64,000 nucleotides of DNA from Eubacteriaceae bacterium ES3 (GCA_030586155.1 CP130741.1:2970680-3034679); one strand, 5' to 3'. Shown: positions 9,213 through 19,045, counted from the stretch's first letter. Program-made: numbers and translations. The notes: a model not told the origin generated them from the sequence alone.

Positions 9213-12200
9213 ATGAGAAGTATTTTATCAAAACTGGTTGTCTATTTTTCGGCCATGATCTTAGGCGTCTGTGTCATTTTTGCAGGAATTTCAATTTATA
9301 GTACATCGAACTCGGTTATCGATGAGGTTGAACATTCGCTAGTTTGGAAAGCAGATGATGCGGCGGAGATCATCAAGGGACGTAATGAACAGAACTACAT
9401 TTATCTTGAAGGAATCGCCGCCACAAATATGATTTCATCTTCAAGCGTAAGCATTGATGAGAAAATGGCTCTACTTCTAAACATAGTTGAAGAATCTGAT
9501 CGCTTTACACGGATTGGTGTCTCCGATTTAGCGGGAACCCTTTATCTGTCCGACAGCTATGGTCTAAGGGGGCAGACTGTTGACATTACAACGCGAGATT
9601 ATTTCCACGCATCTGCTGCCGGAGCTCGTGGTATCATGAATCCGGTTCTCAGTGTTAATCCTGATGATAATGGCGGATTAGTCATGGTTTACTCCGTTCC
9701 AATCTACGAAAACAGCCAAGTTAGCGGAGTCCTGGTAGCTGTTGCCGACGCCGCGTTTTTAAGTGAAATGGTTGATGAAATGACCTTCGGTGAAACTGGT
9801 AAAACCTTTATCATCGATGGAACCGGTACTATGATTGCTTCTGTAAACCGGGAATTAGTTCAAAATACATTTAACCCCATCACATTAGCAGAAACAGACC
9901 CTGCTTATACTGCACTTGCAGAAGCCGAAACTTATGTCCTTAACAATGAAACAGGTACGATTGTCTATGAATTTAACGGTATCGAAAGATACGCCGGCTT
10001 CTCCCATATCGAAGGGATCGACTGGTATGTCCAGACAGAAATCAATACCGATGAAGCACTTGCCGTCATACCAGCCCTGACAACCACGATTGTCATTGTT
10101 TCAATTATAATTCTTTTACTCGGCATCGGCATCTGCTATCTGATTGCCAGACAGTTCTCTACCCCCATCAAAAAAGTTAACGAGATGCTTTCTGAACTTT
10201 CAAAGGGCCATTTAAGCGCCCGGCTGGAACAACACTCCAATGATGAAATTGGGCAAATGAGCCTTTCAATGAATCAGTTTGCCGATGAGCTCCAAAATAC
10301 CGTTATCGCTTCAATGAACCGGATTTCTGAAGGTGATGTTTCAATGGATATTGAAATTCTGGACGACCAGGACGAAATTCGACCAGCCCTTAAACAGACT
10401 ATCGATTCCGTCCGTGGATTGGTCGAAGAAACCACGACTCTATCCCAAGCCGGTATTAGTGGTCAATTATCAACTCGAGGAGATGCTGAAAAATTCAGCG
10501 GCAGCTTCAGTGAAATAATTCAAGGTGTGAATAATACCCTGGACGCTGTTCTTGATCCGCTTAGTATGGCAGCTTCATATCTTGATAATATTGGTCAAGG
10601 TATGATTCCGGAAAAAGTAACCAAAGAATACTCTGGTGAATACAATGATCTGAAAACCTCTATTAATGCCTGTATCGATGGACTGGGAGCCATTAAAGAA
10701 GGAAATTACATTCTTGGTAAACTTCAGGCCAACGACCTTTCTGAAACTATGTCAGGTCAATACAATGGTATTTATGCTGAAATCGCCGAATCCATCAACG
10801 GTGTACAGGATCAGATAGCAAGAATCGTTGCGGTTGCAAGCCATATTACGGATGGCGATCTGTCCGACCTGGCCTTCTTAAAATCTGTCGGTCAGCGCAG
10901 CGAAAATGACCAGCTGATCCCGACTCTGATTAAAATGATTGAAATTATCAACGCACTGATCGACGAAGCCGAACAACTGTCACAAATGGCTATTCAGGGT
11001 AATTTAAGCTCTCGCGGTGATACGGATCGTTTCCCTGGTGAATTTGCTAAAGTTATTACCGGTTTCAACCATACTCTGGATGCGGTTCTTGCTCCGATCG
11101 AAGAAACCTCCCAAACCTTAAAAGAACTCGCTCAAGGTAACTTAAGCGTCTCAGTCAAGGGTGATTACCAGGGCGACCATGCCAACATCAAAAACGACCT
11201 GAATCAGACAATCACGTTCCTGAAACAGTATGTGGATGAAATTACTCAAACCCTTGAAAAAATGTCTTCCGGTGATTTTAACCAGGAAATTACGACCTCT
11301 TATAAGGGTGACTTCAGACCGATCAAATATTCACTTAATGGAATTTCCGATAGTCTAAGTGATACCCTTAAAGAAATTGGTCGTTCGGCAGACCAGGTTC
11401 ACGCCGGTGCCCAGCAGATTTCCAGTGGCGGACAGGCCCTTGCCCAGGGAACTACCGAACAGGCAAGCTCTATTGAAGAATTATCGGCTTCTATTGACGA
11501 AGTTGCCAATGAAACAAAACAGAATGCCAAACGGGCAAATGAAGCCAATGAACTATCTATCCTGGTTGAAAACAACGCAAAAGCCGGAAATACCCAGATG
11601 CAGCATATGATTGAAGCCATGTCAGAAATTAACGATTCCTCCAACAATATTTCAAAAATTATTCGGGTTATCGATGACATTGCTTTCCAGACCAATATCC
11701 TGGCCCTTAATGCTGCCGTGGAAGCTGCTCGCGCCGGACAGCACGGAAAAGGATTTGCCGTTGTTGCCGAAGAAGTCCGGACTTTGGCTGCCCGTAGTGC
11801 TGAAGCCGCCAATGAAACCACCGGCCTGATCGAGGGTTCCATTGATAAAGTCACGACCGGAACAAAGATTGCCGACGAGACCGCCGAAAGTCTGAAAGAA
11901 ATTTTAAACCAAATCGAAAAGATTACCGGGCTGATTGCCAACATTGCCAAAGCTTCCAATGATCAGGCTTCCGAAATCGCCCAAGTCACTACCGGTATCG
12001 ATCAGGTTGCAAAAGTTATTCAGACTAATTCTGCCACGGCAGAAGAAAGTGCCGCAGCCAGCGAAGAACTTTCCAGCCAGGCTGAGCTTTTAAACAACAT
12101 GGTACAGGCTTTTAAACTAAAACGGGAGTCTTCAAATACACAAGCCACTAATTTTGCTGCAAGGCCAATTAAGGATTCAGGCCCGTCATTATCTGAACAA

Positions 12201-12269
12201 GCCAGCGAAAACATTGAAATCCAGCTCGATGATTTTGGATTTGACCATTTCGATGATGATAAATATTGA
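9213..12269 (+). CDS. Methyl-accepting chemotaxis protein with dCache sensor and HAMP array
   Basis: The 1018-residue receptor starts behind GGGAGGG. It has a membrane segment (about 8-30), an extracellular double-Cache region (about 35-275), a second membrane segment (about 285-310), and then an unusually long series of HAMP-like or linker units (about 310-700). These contain two recurring segments with [15 protein letters not shown] / [15 protein letters not shown] followed by [12 protein letters not shown] / [12 protein letters not shown]. The C-terminal signalling domain (about 710-965) includes the conserved hairpin tip, [23 protein letters not shown]. The tail ends in an Asp-rich FDHFDDDKY, not the CheR-tethering NWETF. 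Ligand unknown. Confidence 0.93.
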   Translation: MRSILSKLVVYFSAMILGVCVIFAGISIYSTSNSVIDEVEHSLVWKADDAAEIIKGRNEQNYIYLEGIAATNMISSSSVSIDEKMALLLNIVEESDRFTRIGVSDLAGTLYLSDSYGLRGQTVDITTRDYFHASAAGARGIMNPVLSVNPDDNGGLVMVYSVPIYENSQVSGVLVAVADAAFLSEMVDEMTFGETGKTFIIDGTGTMIASVNRELVQNTFNPITLAETDPAYTALAEAETYVLNNETGTIVYEFNGIERYAGFSHIEGIDWYVQTEINTDEALAVIPALTTTIVIVSIIILLLGIGICYLIARQFSTPIKKVNEMLSELSKGHLSARLEQHSNDEIGQMSLSMNQFADELQNTVIASMNRISEGDVSMDIEILDDQDEIRPALKQTIDSVRGLVEETTTLSQAGISGQLSTRGDAEKFSGSFSEIIQGVNNTLDAVLDPLSMAASYLDNIGQGMIPEKVTKEYSGEYNDLKTSINACIDGLGAIKEGNYILGKLQANDLSETMSGQYNGIYAEIAESINGVQDQIARIVAVASHITDGDLSDLAFLKSVGQRSENDQLIPTLIKMIEIINALIDEAEQLSQMAIQGNLSSRGDTDRFPGEFAKVITGFNHTLDAVLAPIEETSQTLKELAQGNLSVSVKGDYQGDHANIKNDLNQTITFLKQYVDEITQTLEKMSSGDFNQEITTSYKGDFRPIKYSLNGISDSLSDTLKEIGRSADQVHAGAQQISSGGQALAQGTTEQASSIEELSASIDEVANETKQNAKRANEANELSILVENNAKAGNTQMQHMIEAMSEINDSSNNISKIIRVIDDIAFQTNILALNAAVEAARAGQHGKGFAVVAEEVRTLAARSAEAANETTGLIEGSIDKVTTGTKIADETAESLKEILNQIEKITGLIANIAKASNDQASEIAQVTTGIDQVAKVIQTNSATAEESAAASEELSSQAELLNNMVQAFKLKRESSNTQATNFAARPIKDSGPSLSEQASENIEIQLDDFGFDHFDDDKY

Positions 12270-12307
12270 TCTAAGTCTTAAAGAAAAATAAAATATTATT
12301 TTCTGAC

Positions 12308-12334
12308 TAAGGTAATTCCTGCTTGTTTCGATAT
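12308..12334 (+). promoter_or_regulatory. Candidate sigma-28 (flagellar) promoter
   Basis: TAAG (12308-12311), 16 bases, then TCGATAT (12328-12334) fits the TAAA-N15/16-CCGATAT consensus with small deviations. It lies 37 bases before the ATG of the 207-residue protein and just after the chemoreceptor gene. Confidence 0.5.
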
Positions 12335-12371
12335 ATAATAAAAGAGAGTCTTCTCAAAAGGGGGTGTTACT

Positions 12372-12995
12372 ATGTCAGACTCCGTTAAGGTCAATCAGAT
12401 CCAGAGCCAAAACCAGGCAAACGCTATGGCACGGCAGAGTGAAAAAGCCCAGCAGAATAAGCAGAATCAGGAAATCACCAATGAAGTTGCTGCTTCTACA
12501 AGTGGCGATACAGTCGAACTAACTGCTGGAGAAAAGTTTGATACTGGTATCTATACCATTGACCAAAAAGAAATTGACGCTATCAAACAGGATTTTGCCA
12601 AAAATGTCGGTGCTTTCAAAGCCATGGTTTCTTCCATGCTTGAAAAACAGGGCCTAAAGTTTACTAGTCTCGAAGATTTAATAAAAGCCTTGAAAAACGA
12701 GGATGGAGAATCTTCTATCAAAGTTGACGCGGAAACCCAACAGGCAGCTCAAGAAGCGATCTCCGAAGACGGCTACTGGGGCGTTAAGAAGACATCAGAG
12801 CGAATACTTAACTTTGCCAAGGCTTTGTCCGGTGGTGACCCTGATAAAATCGAACTGCTTAAAGGCGCTTTTGAAGACGGTTTTGGGGAAGCCAAAAAAG
12901 TTCTCGGCGATGAACTTCCTGATATTACTCAGCAGACTTATGATGCGGTTATGGAAGGTTTTGATAAGTGGGCTAATGAGAGTGCCGAATCCTAA
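12372..12995 (+). CDS. Unknown 207-residue cytoplasmic protein, possibly in the motility regulon
   Basis: I do not recognise a named family. The N-terminus (about 1-50) is Gln/Asn/Ala-rich and probably disordered (MARQSEKAQQNKQNQE); the rest is predicted helical and acidic, with repeated D/E and K. There is no signal peptide or membrane segment. It begins behind GGGGGTG. A sigma-28-like promoter upstream, the preceding chemoreceptor and the terminator after it suggest a monocistronic gene co-regulated with flagella. The disordered N-terminus and helical body recall flagellar export substrates, but this is a weak inference. Confidence 0.7.
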   Translation: MSDSVKVNQIQSQNQANAMARQSEKAQQNKQNQEITNEVAASTSGDTVELTAGEKFDTGIYTIDQKEIDAIKQDFAKNVGAFKAMVSSMLEKQGLKFTSLEDLIKALKNEDGESSIKVDAETQQAAQEAISEDGYWGVKKTSERILNFAKALSGGDPDKIELLKGAFEDGFGEAKKVLGDELPDITQQTYDAVMEGFDKWANESAES

Positions 12996-13011
12996 TTAGT
13001 CGGCTGTAGCG

Positions 13012-13060
13012 AAAAAGCTGTCGAAAGACCTATTGGTTTTTCAGACAGCTTTTCTTTTTT
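13012..13060 (+). terminator. Intrinsic terminator
   Basis: AAAAGCTGTC and GACAGCTTTT arms with a 20-base loop precede TTTCTTTTTT, right after the 207-residue protein gene. Confidence 0.8.
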
Positions 13061-13188
13061 TATGCATGAGAATCATTTTTATCTATAATAGATCAAATAG
13101 AATTATTTTTACACTATCTCGATTAAATGCTTCTTAATACCCATTATAAGGGCATTTAGTGATTTCACTGAAACCACATTCCAATAAT

Positions 13189-13217
13189 TTGACAAATTAA
13201 TGCAATTTTGTTATAGT
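13189..13217 (+). promoter_or_regulatory. Sigma-A promoter of the ablA leader
   Basis: TTGACA (13189-13194), a 17-base spacer and TATAGT (13212-13217). Transcription should start near 13224, giving a leader of nearly 300 bases before ablA. Confidence 0.65.
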
Positions 13218-13223
13218 AATATC

Positions 13224-13482
13224 ATAATAATTGTGAAGTATATGTTTTGAGTAATTATTTGCCAAGCTTTTATACGTATGTAAATGTGGATAAAAGTAAA
13301 TCAAAGTTAATAAAAATGAAATTTGCATAGAAAAACAACTACTAGAACTGGGGCTTGTGTAGGATCTTATGGTCATGCACTATACTATTGAGCAAATGTG
13401 CTAAATGGTATAAAGTGAGTTATGATAACGAAGCTTGGAGCACTCTAATTCTGTGAAAACAGAGTTAGAGTGCTCTTTTTTT
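13224..13482 (+). ncRNA. Structured 5' leader of ablA ending in an intrinsic terminator (candidate riboswitch or attenuator)
   Basis: Within 13370-13422, CACTATACTA pairs with TGGTATAAAGTG (two-base bulge) around an inner AGCA-AATG-TGCT hairpin (13391-13402). A strong 17-bp terminator hairpin follows (13438-13454 with 13459-13475, one G-T pair) with seven T. GTGCT at 13398-13402 can instead pair with AGCAC in the 5' arm of the terminator, which would offer an antiterminator. I could not match it to the lysine, T-box or c-di-AMP (ydaO) consensus. It could also be a separate small RNA. Confidence 0.45.
13438..13482 (+). terminator. Strong terminator hairpin in the ablA leader
   Basis: GAGCACTCTAATTCTGT (13438-13454) pairs with 13459-13475 around a GAAA loop and is followed by TTTTTTT. 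The ablA ATG is 38 bases downstream, so read-through is needed for expression from the upstream promoter. Confidence 0.85.
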
Positions 13483-13519
13483 ATGGTTTTCCTCGGTATT
13501 GAGACAAGAAAGGTAAAAA

Positions 13520-14839
13520 ATGTTACAAAAAATTAAAATGACAAAAGACAGACTGAATGAATCCAATGATCGAATTTCCGTATATGATGATTGGTTCAAA
13601 TGGCAATGGCAGATAAAACATACGATCCGAAGTATTGAAAATGTTGAAAAAATTTTAGGTATTCAGTTTTCAGAATCTCGAAAAAGTGATCTTCAAAAAA
13701 CAATTAGTCAATTCCCCATGGCTATTACGCCATATTATCTCTCTCTGGTGGATCCTGCTGATTATGAAAACGACCCGATCTTCAAGCAGTGTTTTCCTGA
13801 TCCCAGAGAATTGAATCATGCAAGCTGTGACTTATCCGATCCGCTTCATGAGGAAGGGGATAGTCCTGTTTCGGGAATAACCCACCGTTATCCCGACCGA
13901 GTTTTATTTCATGTCAGCAATATCTGCTCCATGTACTGCCGACACTGCACAAGAAAAAGAAAAGTCGGAGATACCGATTCCATTCCAAATAAAGATCAGC
14001 TTAAAAAAGGCATCGAATACATTAAAAATACCCCGGTGATTAGGGATGTACTCTTATCCGGCGGCGATCCTTTTCTTCTGTCTGATTCACAAATTAACTG
14101 GTTACTTGAAGAAATCTCAAAAATTGATCATGTGGAAGTAATTAGAATCGGTACCCGCATCCCGGTCGTTCTGCCTTATAGAATTACTGACGATTTAGTC
14201 AGAGTGCTCAAAAAATATGATAATCTCTGGATTAATACCCACTATAATCATCCTAAAGAGCTGACCAGAGACTCACGTGCCGCCCTTAAAAAACTAGCCC
14301 AGACCGGAATCCCTTTGGGTAATCAATCTGTTCTACTAAGAGATATTAACGACTGTCCGATGATTATGAAAAAACTTGTTCATCAGCTGGTCGCCAATCG
14401 AGTTAGACCTTATTATCTCTATCAGTGCGATTTATCAGAAGGTCTGGAACATTTTAGAACAGATGTCGGTAAAGGAATTGAAATTATGGAGAATCTACGT
14501 GGCCATACCAGTGGTTTTGCCATTCCAACTTATGTGATCGATGCCCCAGGCGGCGGCGGAAAGATTCCCTTAATGCCTAATTATCTTATTTCATATTCAA
14601 CCACTAAAGTGGTCCTTAGAAACTATGAAGGCGTTATTACAACTTACCAGATGCCAGAAGACTACGGTCCGGCGACCTGTGATCGAGATTGCGAGAACTG
14701 TAATCTCCAGCTAAAATTGGAACCCCATGAATCTGAAACTCAGCCGATCGGTATTTCAAAACTTTTATGTCACTATGAAGAATCCATCACCCTAGTACCA
14801 CAAAATCTTGAACGTGATGAAAGAAGGTTGGCCGAATAA
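13520..14839 (+). CDS. ablA: Lysine 2,3-aminomutase (beta-lysine synthesis)
   Basis: The 439-residue radical-SAM, PLP enzyme converts L-lysine to L-beta-lysine. The [4Fe-4S] motif is C136-x3-C140-x2-C143 (CSMYCRHC). A PLP lysine is likely in [15 protein letters not shown]. The zinc-type cysteines of the family are seen in CDRDCENC near the C-terminus. The following gene is the matching acetyltransferase, so the pair makes N-epsilon-acetyl-beta-lysine, a compatible solute known from methanogens and some bacteria, and not lysine fermentation. The preceding leader with a terminator suggests regulation by attenuation. Confidence 0.93.
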   Translation: MLQKIKMTKDRLNESNDRISVYDDWFKWQWQIKHTIRSIENVEKILGIQFSESRKSDLQKTISQFPMAITPYYLSLVDPADYENDPIFKQCFPDPRELNHASCDLSDPLHEEGDSPVSGITHRYPDRVLFHVSNICSMYCRHCTRKRKVGDTDSIPNKDQLKKGIEYIKNTPVIRDVLLSGGDPFLLSDSQINWLLEEISKIDHVEVIRIGTRIPVVLPYRITDDLVRVLKKYDNLWINTHYNHPKELTRDSRAALKKLAQTGIPLGNQSVLLRDINDCPMIMKKLVHQLVANRVRPYYLYQCDLSEGLEHFRTDVGKGIEIMENLRGHTSGFAIPTYVIDAPGGGGKIPLMPNYLISYSTTKVVLRNYEGVITTYQMPEDYGPATCDRDCENCNLQLKLEPHESETQPIGISKLLCHYEESITLVPQNLERDERRLAE

Positions 14840-14840
14840 G

Positions 14841-15671
14841 ATGAGTCAAGATCAGATTACCCAAAAGGAAAATATTGTCTATCAGCATGGTAAGGCTAAT
14901 GATCGAATCTATATCATGGAGGTCAACCCGTTCTCAAAGGAGCTTGACATTGATGGCCTGGAGAAGATTGCCCAGCAGAAAGGCTATACAAAAATTATCG
15001 GCAAAATCCCTCGCAGTCTTTCTAATGCCTTTGAATCACATCAGTTCGAAAGAGAAGCACTGGTTCCAAATTTTTATAAAAACGATGAATACTGTTTTTT
15101 TATGAGCAAATATTTTTCGAAAAGCCGGAAAAATGATCCACAGCAGGAAGAAATTGACGCAATTATTCTGCAGGCTCGAGCTAAAATAATGGATCGCTCT
15201 TCGATCCAAAATGAGTACGCTGTCAAAAAGCTTAATACCAGCCATGTATCTGATATGGTCAGACTTTATAAAAAGGTATTTGATAGCTATCCCTTTCCGA
15301 TTTTTGACCCTGAATATCTCTTGTCAACATTTGATGAAGTCTTTTATTTCGGATTTTTCGATCAGGATAAACTGATTGCATGTGCTTCCTGTGAAACCGA
15401 TTTTAAAAACGGCAATGCTGAAATGACTGACTTTGCTGTTTTACCCGAATACCGAGGTGCTAATCTGGCAGTCAAACTGTTGATTGAAATGGAAGCCTTT
15501 ATGCGAAAAAAAGAAATTTATACACTTTATACTATTGCTCGAGCCACTTCTCCAAGCATGAACTGCAGCTTTGGTAAAATGGGTTATATTTATGGCGGCA
15601 CCCTGTATAACAACACTCAAATCGCCGGTTCAATTGAGTCCATGAATGTCTGGTATAAAAACATTTATTAA
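14841..15671 (+). CDS. ablB: Beta-lysine N-acetyltransferase
   Basis: ATG 14841 follows the ablA stop by one base and has AAGAAGG upstream; a longer TTG start at 14808 would overlap ablA and is less likely. The 276-residue product has a GNAT acetyl-CoA-binding domain in its C-terminal half (TDFAVLPEYRGANLAVKLL). It acetylates beta-lysine to N-epsilon-acetyl-beta-lysine. Tight coupling to ablA supports the assignment. Confidence 0.88.
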   Translation: MSQDQITQKENIVYQHGKANDRIYIMEVNPFSKELDIDGLEKIAQQKGYTKIIGKIPRSLSNAFESHQFEREALVPNFYKNDEYCFFMSKYFSKSRKNDPQQEEIDAIILQARAKIMDRSSIQNEYAVKKLNTSHVSDMVRLYKKVFDSYPFPIFDPEYLLSTFDEVFYFGFFDQDKLIACASCETDFKNGNAEMTDFAVLPEYRGANLAVKLLIEMEAFMRKKEIYTLYTIARATSPSMNCSFGKMGYIYGGTLYNNTQIAGSIESMNVWYKNIY

Positions 15672-15716
15672 TTAGTTAAATAGTATTTCTATTTAAATAA
15701 ATCTCAGGAGGATGAA

Positions 15717-16508
15717 ATGAAAAAAAGAAGATTGTCTGTGCTTATTTTAAGCATCATGTTGGTTGCGCTTTTTAGTGGTTGTGGGAGCTCTAATGCTTCA
15801 CAAAGCACCTATGAGCGTATTATGGAAGAAGGTGAAATGACTTTCGCTATGACGGGAGCTTACCCGCCCTTTAATTATATCGATGAAGATGGCGAACTGA
15901 CCGGTTTTGACATTGACATAGCCAATGCACTGGCTGACGAAATGGGTGTTACTGCCGCGCCAATTACGACCGAGTGGGACGGCATTATTGGTGGCTTAAC
16001 CGGAAATCGCTTCGATATGATAATAGGTAGTATGGCTATCACCGAAGAGCGTCTGGAACAGGTTAATTTCACCAATCCATACTATTATGATGGCGCACAG
16101 TTCTTTGCAAAATCCGATTCCGGGCTAAGCAGCATCGAAGATCTGGTTGATGGACAAGTCGGTGTCGTAACAGGAACAACTTTCCAGGATTATTTATCTG
16201 ATCTTGATAATATTGCCGAAATTGTTCAATTTCAAAGCGATGTCGATAATTTCCAGGCCGTTTCGCAAGGGCGTACCGATGGTCTGGTAACCAGTAAAGC
16301 AGTCGGTGCAAGAGCACCTATTGATTATGGGGTCGATCTGGTTCCGGTGGGAGATCTTTTATACTCTGAAGATATTGGTATTGCAATTCGAAAAGATGAT
16401 ACTGACTTATTGGAGGCCGTTAACAACGCACTCAATACAATTATTGAAAATGGCACCTATGATGAGATTAGTCAAAAATGGTTTGGCGTTAACATGCTGG
16501 AGAAATAA
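15717..16508 (+). CDS. Polar amino-acid ABC transporter, substrate-binding lipoprotein
   Basis: A 263-residue family-3 extracellular solute-binding protein. The signal peptide ends in a lipobox (ALFSGCGSS, lipid-modified Cys about residue 22). Typical motifs are GAYPPFNYIDEDGELTGFDIDIANALA and EWDGIIGGLTGNRFDMIIGSM. The ribosome binding site is AGGAGG. It follows ablB by 45 bases and precedes its permease and ATPase. Substrate is unproven; lysine or another polar amino acid is plausible from its place beside ablAB. Confidence 0.88.
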   Translation: MKKRRLSVLILSIMLVALFSGCGSSNASQSTYERIMEEGEMTFAMTGAYPPFNYIDEDGELTGFDIDIANALADEMGVTAAPITTEWDGIIGGLTGNRFDMIIGSMAITEERLEQVNFTNPYYYDGAQFFAKSDSGLSSIEDLVDGQVGVVTGTTFQDYLSDLDNIAEIVQFQSDVDNFQAVSQGRTDGLVTSKAVGARAPIDYGVDLVPVGDLLYSEDIGIAIRKDDTDLLEAVNNALNTIIENGTYDEISQKWFGVNMLEK

Positions 16509-16533
16509 GTCTAGTTAAAATCCTGCATGGATT

Positions 16534-16562
16534 CCTGCTGATGAAGCAATGTCATCAGCAGG
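16534..16562 (+). terminator. Inter-cistronic hairpin after the binding-protein gene
   Basis: Perfect 11-bp arms (CCTGCTGATGA at 16534-16544, partner 16552-16562) with a 7-base loop, then a pyrimidine-rich TCTCCTCATTTTTT. It may terminate partially or protect the 3' end, giving more binding protein than permease. Confidence 0.6.
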
Positions 16563-16652
16563 TCTCCTCATTTTTTGTATAAATCATCAATCGCATTAGG
16601 AATCAAAATAATACTAGCACAATAAATTATTCTTCCGATAAAAGGAGTTTTT

Positions 16653-17342
16653 ATGGAATTTTTGAAACAAATATCTTCTTCATTCATCTCATTTTTTTCA
16701 ACGGTTATCGAGTTTGCTCCAAAGTTTTTACCAGGTGTAGCGCTAACCCTCGAATTAGCTTTCTTTTCAATTTTATTTGGGATGATCATTGGACTTTTCG
16801 TTACAATGATGAAAATGAGCCGATTTAAATTTTTTAAAAAATGTATGAACGTCTATATAACTATCATACGTGGAACCCCACTATTGCTGCAATTATATTT
16901 TATTTTTTATGGCTTGCCAGGATTAGGAATTATGATTGACAGCTTTCCTTCAGCGGTGATTGGCTTAGCCTTGCATAACGGAGCCTATATCAGTGAAATC
17001 TTTCGCGGTGCCATCGAGTCAATCGATTATGGCCAAAATGAAGCTGCCAGATCACTTGGGATGACCAAGCTGCAGGCCACCAGACGAGTTATTCTGCCAC
17101 AGGCTTTTAAAAGATCCATACCAGCCCTTGGCAATCAGTTTATTATCGCAATAAAAGACTCCTCACTAGCCAGTGTCATTACCATTGCTGAAACGATGTT
17201 ACTGGCGCGTCAATTCGGCGCTGCCACCTTCAATGTCTTCCCGATTTACTTTACGGCAGGCGTTTACTACTTAGTTATTACTATGGGGCTGACTAAAATT
17301 CTGGCACAACTAGAGTTGAAATTAAAAGTTAATGAAAGGTAA
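16653..17342 (+). CDS. Polar amino-acid ABC transporter permease
   Basis: The 229-residue membrane protein has the His/Glu/Gln-type permease fold with about five hydrophobic segments. The EAA-type loop is [24 protein letters not shown]. The ribosome binding site is AAAGGAG. It lies between the binding protein and the ATPase. Probably a homodimer, since no second permease gene is present. Confidence 0.9.
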   Translation: MEFLKQISSSFISFFSTVIEFAPKFLPGVALTLELAFFSILFGMIIGLFVTMMKMSRFKFFKKCMNVYITIIRGTPLLLQLYFIFYGLPGLGIMIDSFPSAVIGLALHNGAYISEIFRGAIESIDYGQNEAARSLGMTKLQATRRVILPQAFKRSIPALGNQFIIAIKDSSLASVITIAETMLLARQFGAATFNVFPIYFTAGVYYLVITMGLTKILAQLELKLKVNER

Positions 17343-17346
17343 AGAG

Positions 17347-18066
17347 ATGATAAAAATAAATAATCTCCATAAGTATTTTGGAGATCTGGAAGTTCTCAAG
17401 GGAATTAATTTAGAAGTAGAAGAAAGCGAAGTAGTCTGCTTAATTGGTTCCAGCGGATCAGGTAAAAGTACACTTTTGCGCTGCATCAATTTTCTGGGAA
17501 CCAAGACTGACGGCGATATCTATCTCGATGGTGAACTCGTGACTAAAAAAGAAATCAATCGGATTCGTCAAAAAGTTGGTATGGTTTTTCAGCGATTCAA
17601 TCTTTTTCCCCACATGACAGTTCTTCAAAACGTTATTGAAGGGCCTATCACTGTTAAAAAACTGTCAAAGGATGCTGCCGAAAAAATCGGAATTGAGTTG
17701 CTTGAAAAGGTTAATCTCAGCGATAAGGCCGACGAATACCCGGCCATGCTTTCTGGTGGCCAGCAACAGCGTGTCGCTATTGCCCGTTCCCTGGCCATGG
17801 AACCAAAAGTCATTCTTTTCGATGAGCCCACTTCAGCTCTTGATCCGGAACTGGTCGGAGAAGTTCTCGGCGTTATGAAGGAACTCGCTAAAGAAGGTCG
17901 AACAATGGTGATTGTCACCCACGAAATGGGTTTTGCACGCGAAGTCGCCGACCGGATCATTTTTATTCATGAAGGTTTGATCGCAGAAGAAGGCCCACCT
18001 GAAGAAATTTTTGAAGCTCCCAAACATGAACGCTTGAAAAGTTTTCTTGGGCAGATTATCGGATAA
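17347..18066 (+). CDS. Polar amino-acid ABC transporter ATP-binding protein
   Basis: The 239-residue ATPase has Walker A (GSSGSGKST), the ABC signature ([13 protein letters not shown]), Walker B ([12 protein letters not shown]) and the H-loop (VTHEMGFA). I chose ATG 17347 because it follows AAAGGTAAAGAG; ATG 17332, within the permease end, lacks a good ribosome binding site. GlnQ/ArtP-like; it completes the three-gene transporter. Confidence 0.92.
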   Translation: MIKINNLHKYFGDLEVLKGINLEVEESEVVCLIGSSGSGKSTLLRCINFLGTKTDGDIYLDGELVTKKEINRIRQKVGMVFQRFNLFPHMTVLQNVIEGPITVKKLSKDAAEKIGIELLEKVNLSDKADEYPAMLSGGQQQRVAIARSLAMEPKVILFDEPTSALDPELVGEVLGVMKELAKEGRTMVIVTHEMGFAREVADRIIFIHEGLIAEEGPPEEIFEAPKHERLKSFLGQIIG

Positions 18067-18087
18067 TATAAAATGCTATCGAGATAA

Positions 18088-18137
18088 AAAGAGTATGTAG
18101 AAGCTTCAGATTATTTCTGACTTCATAATACTCTTTC
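18088..18137 (+). terminator. Intrinsic terminator of the amino-acid transporter operon
   Basis: AAAGAGTAT (18088-18096) pairs with ATACTCTTT (18128-18136), with further inner pairing and T-rich sequence after it. Confidence 0.7.
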
Positions 18138-18249
18138 TTTATATTATCATCCCAATATGTAATTTACGATTAATTTAATTTGAGAACCTTTGAAATAGTC
18201 TTTCTTTGGAATTATTACATTTTATATATAAACGTTTACAGTTTATCTA

Positions 18250-18277
18250 TGGACTTATCGCCACTTTATGCTATACT
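18250..18277 (+). promoter_or_regulatory. Promoter of repeated unit A
   Basis: TGGACT, 16 bases, TATACT. The whole block, including an upstream AAACGTTTACAG, is conserved at 26716-26743. Confidence 0.55.
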
Positions 18278-18814
18278 ATAATTGAATCAAGGATATAGAA
18301 AATTATTTTCAGAGATTTCGATCATAGAAAAAACCGATTCTGGGCCAGTAAAATCAATGGGAAAAATAATATTCATCAAAATGATTTTACTAATCATTGT
18401 CGGATCTGAAATTCCAAAAGAAAATCAGGACGATATGAACAGCTATTTAAAATGAGTGTCAGTATAGTGGACTGGATACAGTCGTCACAATAAAATAACT
18501 GATTGAAATAAATGTTTAAAAAATGATTAAAAGCAAAAGAGATAATCTGGAACAAACACTAGATTGATCTGAAAAATTGGAAACTCAGATATATATTTAA
18601 AGGATGAAACAAAATCAGAAGCATTGGAGAAGCAGGAAACTGAAAGAAAATCGAACCTCTCGAAAAGAAACCTCCAATACTGATGAAGAAAATTAGAAAT
18701 CCATTAAACTTATATCAAGAAAAACAAAAAAAGTAAGATAATCTTTAAACAGAAAAAGGGTTATAACTGGAGATAGTTGGAAGATTTTTGATAATAATAA
18801 AAAGGAGGACGAAC

Positions 18815-18838
18815 ATGACAATAGTATTTGAAAGCTAA
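18815..18838 (+). CDS. Seven-codon ORF ending in the terminator of unit A
   Basis: ATG ACA ATA GTA TTT GAA AGC TAA follows AAAGGAGG at good spacing. Its stop codon lies in the 5' arm of the terminator. Unit B has a seven-codon ORF in the same place with a different sequence (MTIVFES here, MIGVIQN there), so position and ribosome binding site are kept, not the peptide. Confidence 0.35.
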   Translation: MTIVFES

Positions 18839-18884
18839 GACCGGTTCTACAGAAACATTTGTGGAATCGGTTTTAGTGCTTTTT
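18834..18884 (+). terminator. Intrinsic terminator of unit A
   Basis: GCTAAGACCGGTTC pairs with GAATCGGTTTTAG, using wobble pairs, and is followed by TGCTTTTTG. Unit B has the same hairpin. Confidence 0.7.
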
Positions 18885-18934
18885 GTCTGATTTCGCCTTT
18901 TAGAAATTTTAACCAACATATAAATATCCATACA

Positions 18935-18977
18935 AAAGAATCCGTTCGGAACTTTATATTCCGCCGGATTCTTTTTA
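18935..18977. terminator. Bidirectional terminator between unit A and the 4Fe-4S protein gene
   Basis: AAAGAATCCG (18935-18944) and CGGATTCTTT (18965-18974) pair perfectly, with an inner CGGAA/TTCCG stem; T-rich flanks on both strands. Confidence 0.7.
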
Positions 18978-19045
18978 TAATCGTCAAATAGTAAAATTTA
19001 CAGTCCAGCACAATTCCTTTATTATCAGCTTATATCTGCAATCTT

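Larger units (their letters stand above)
18284..18884 (+). ncRNA. Gene-less transcription unit A (candidate long RNA or decayed gene), paralogue of 26750-27290
   Basis: About 600 bases between a promoter and an intrinsic terminator with no ORF of normal size. It matches unit B at the promoter and first ~60 transcribed bases (GATTTCGATCATAGAAA in both), at a middle block (GATTAAAAGCAAAAG, 18525-18539), and at the 3' end. AGTAAAATCA near 18345 pairs with TGATTTTACT near 18385; in B the same stem has an A-T to G-C change. 18454-18485 also folds around GACTG-GATA-CAGTC. Frames share short peptide similarity (DFDHR, ASKI, TNH), so a decayed gene is the alternative. Confidence 0.45.

Noticed and set aside
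13224-13482. Lysine riboswitch or T-box before ablA
   Set aside because: I find neither the lysine aptamer core nor a T-box GGTGG/ACCGCG sequence.
13520-15671. Lysine fermentation locus
   Set aside because: Only the aminomutase is present and it is paired with an acetyltransferase; no lysine 5,6-aminomutase or kce/kal genes follow.
18284-18884. MITE-type mobile element for the repeated units
   Set aside because: No terminal inverted repeats or target duplications are seen; the conserved ends are a promoter and a terminator.
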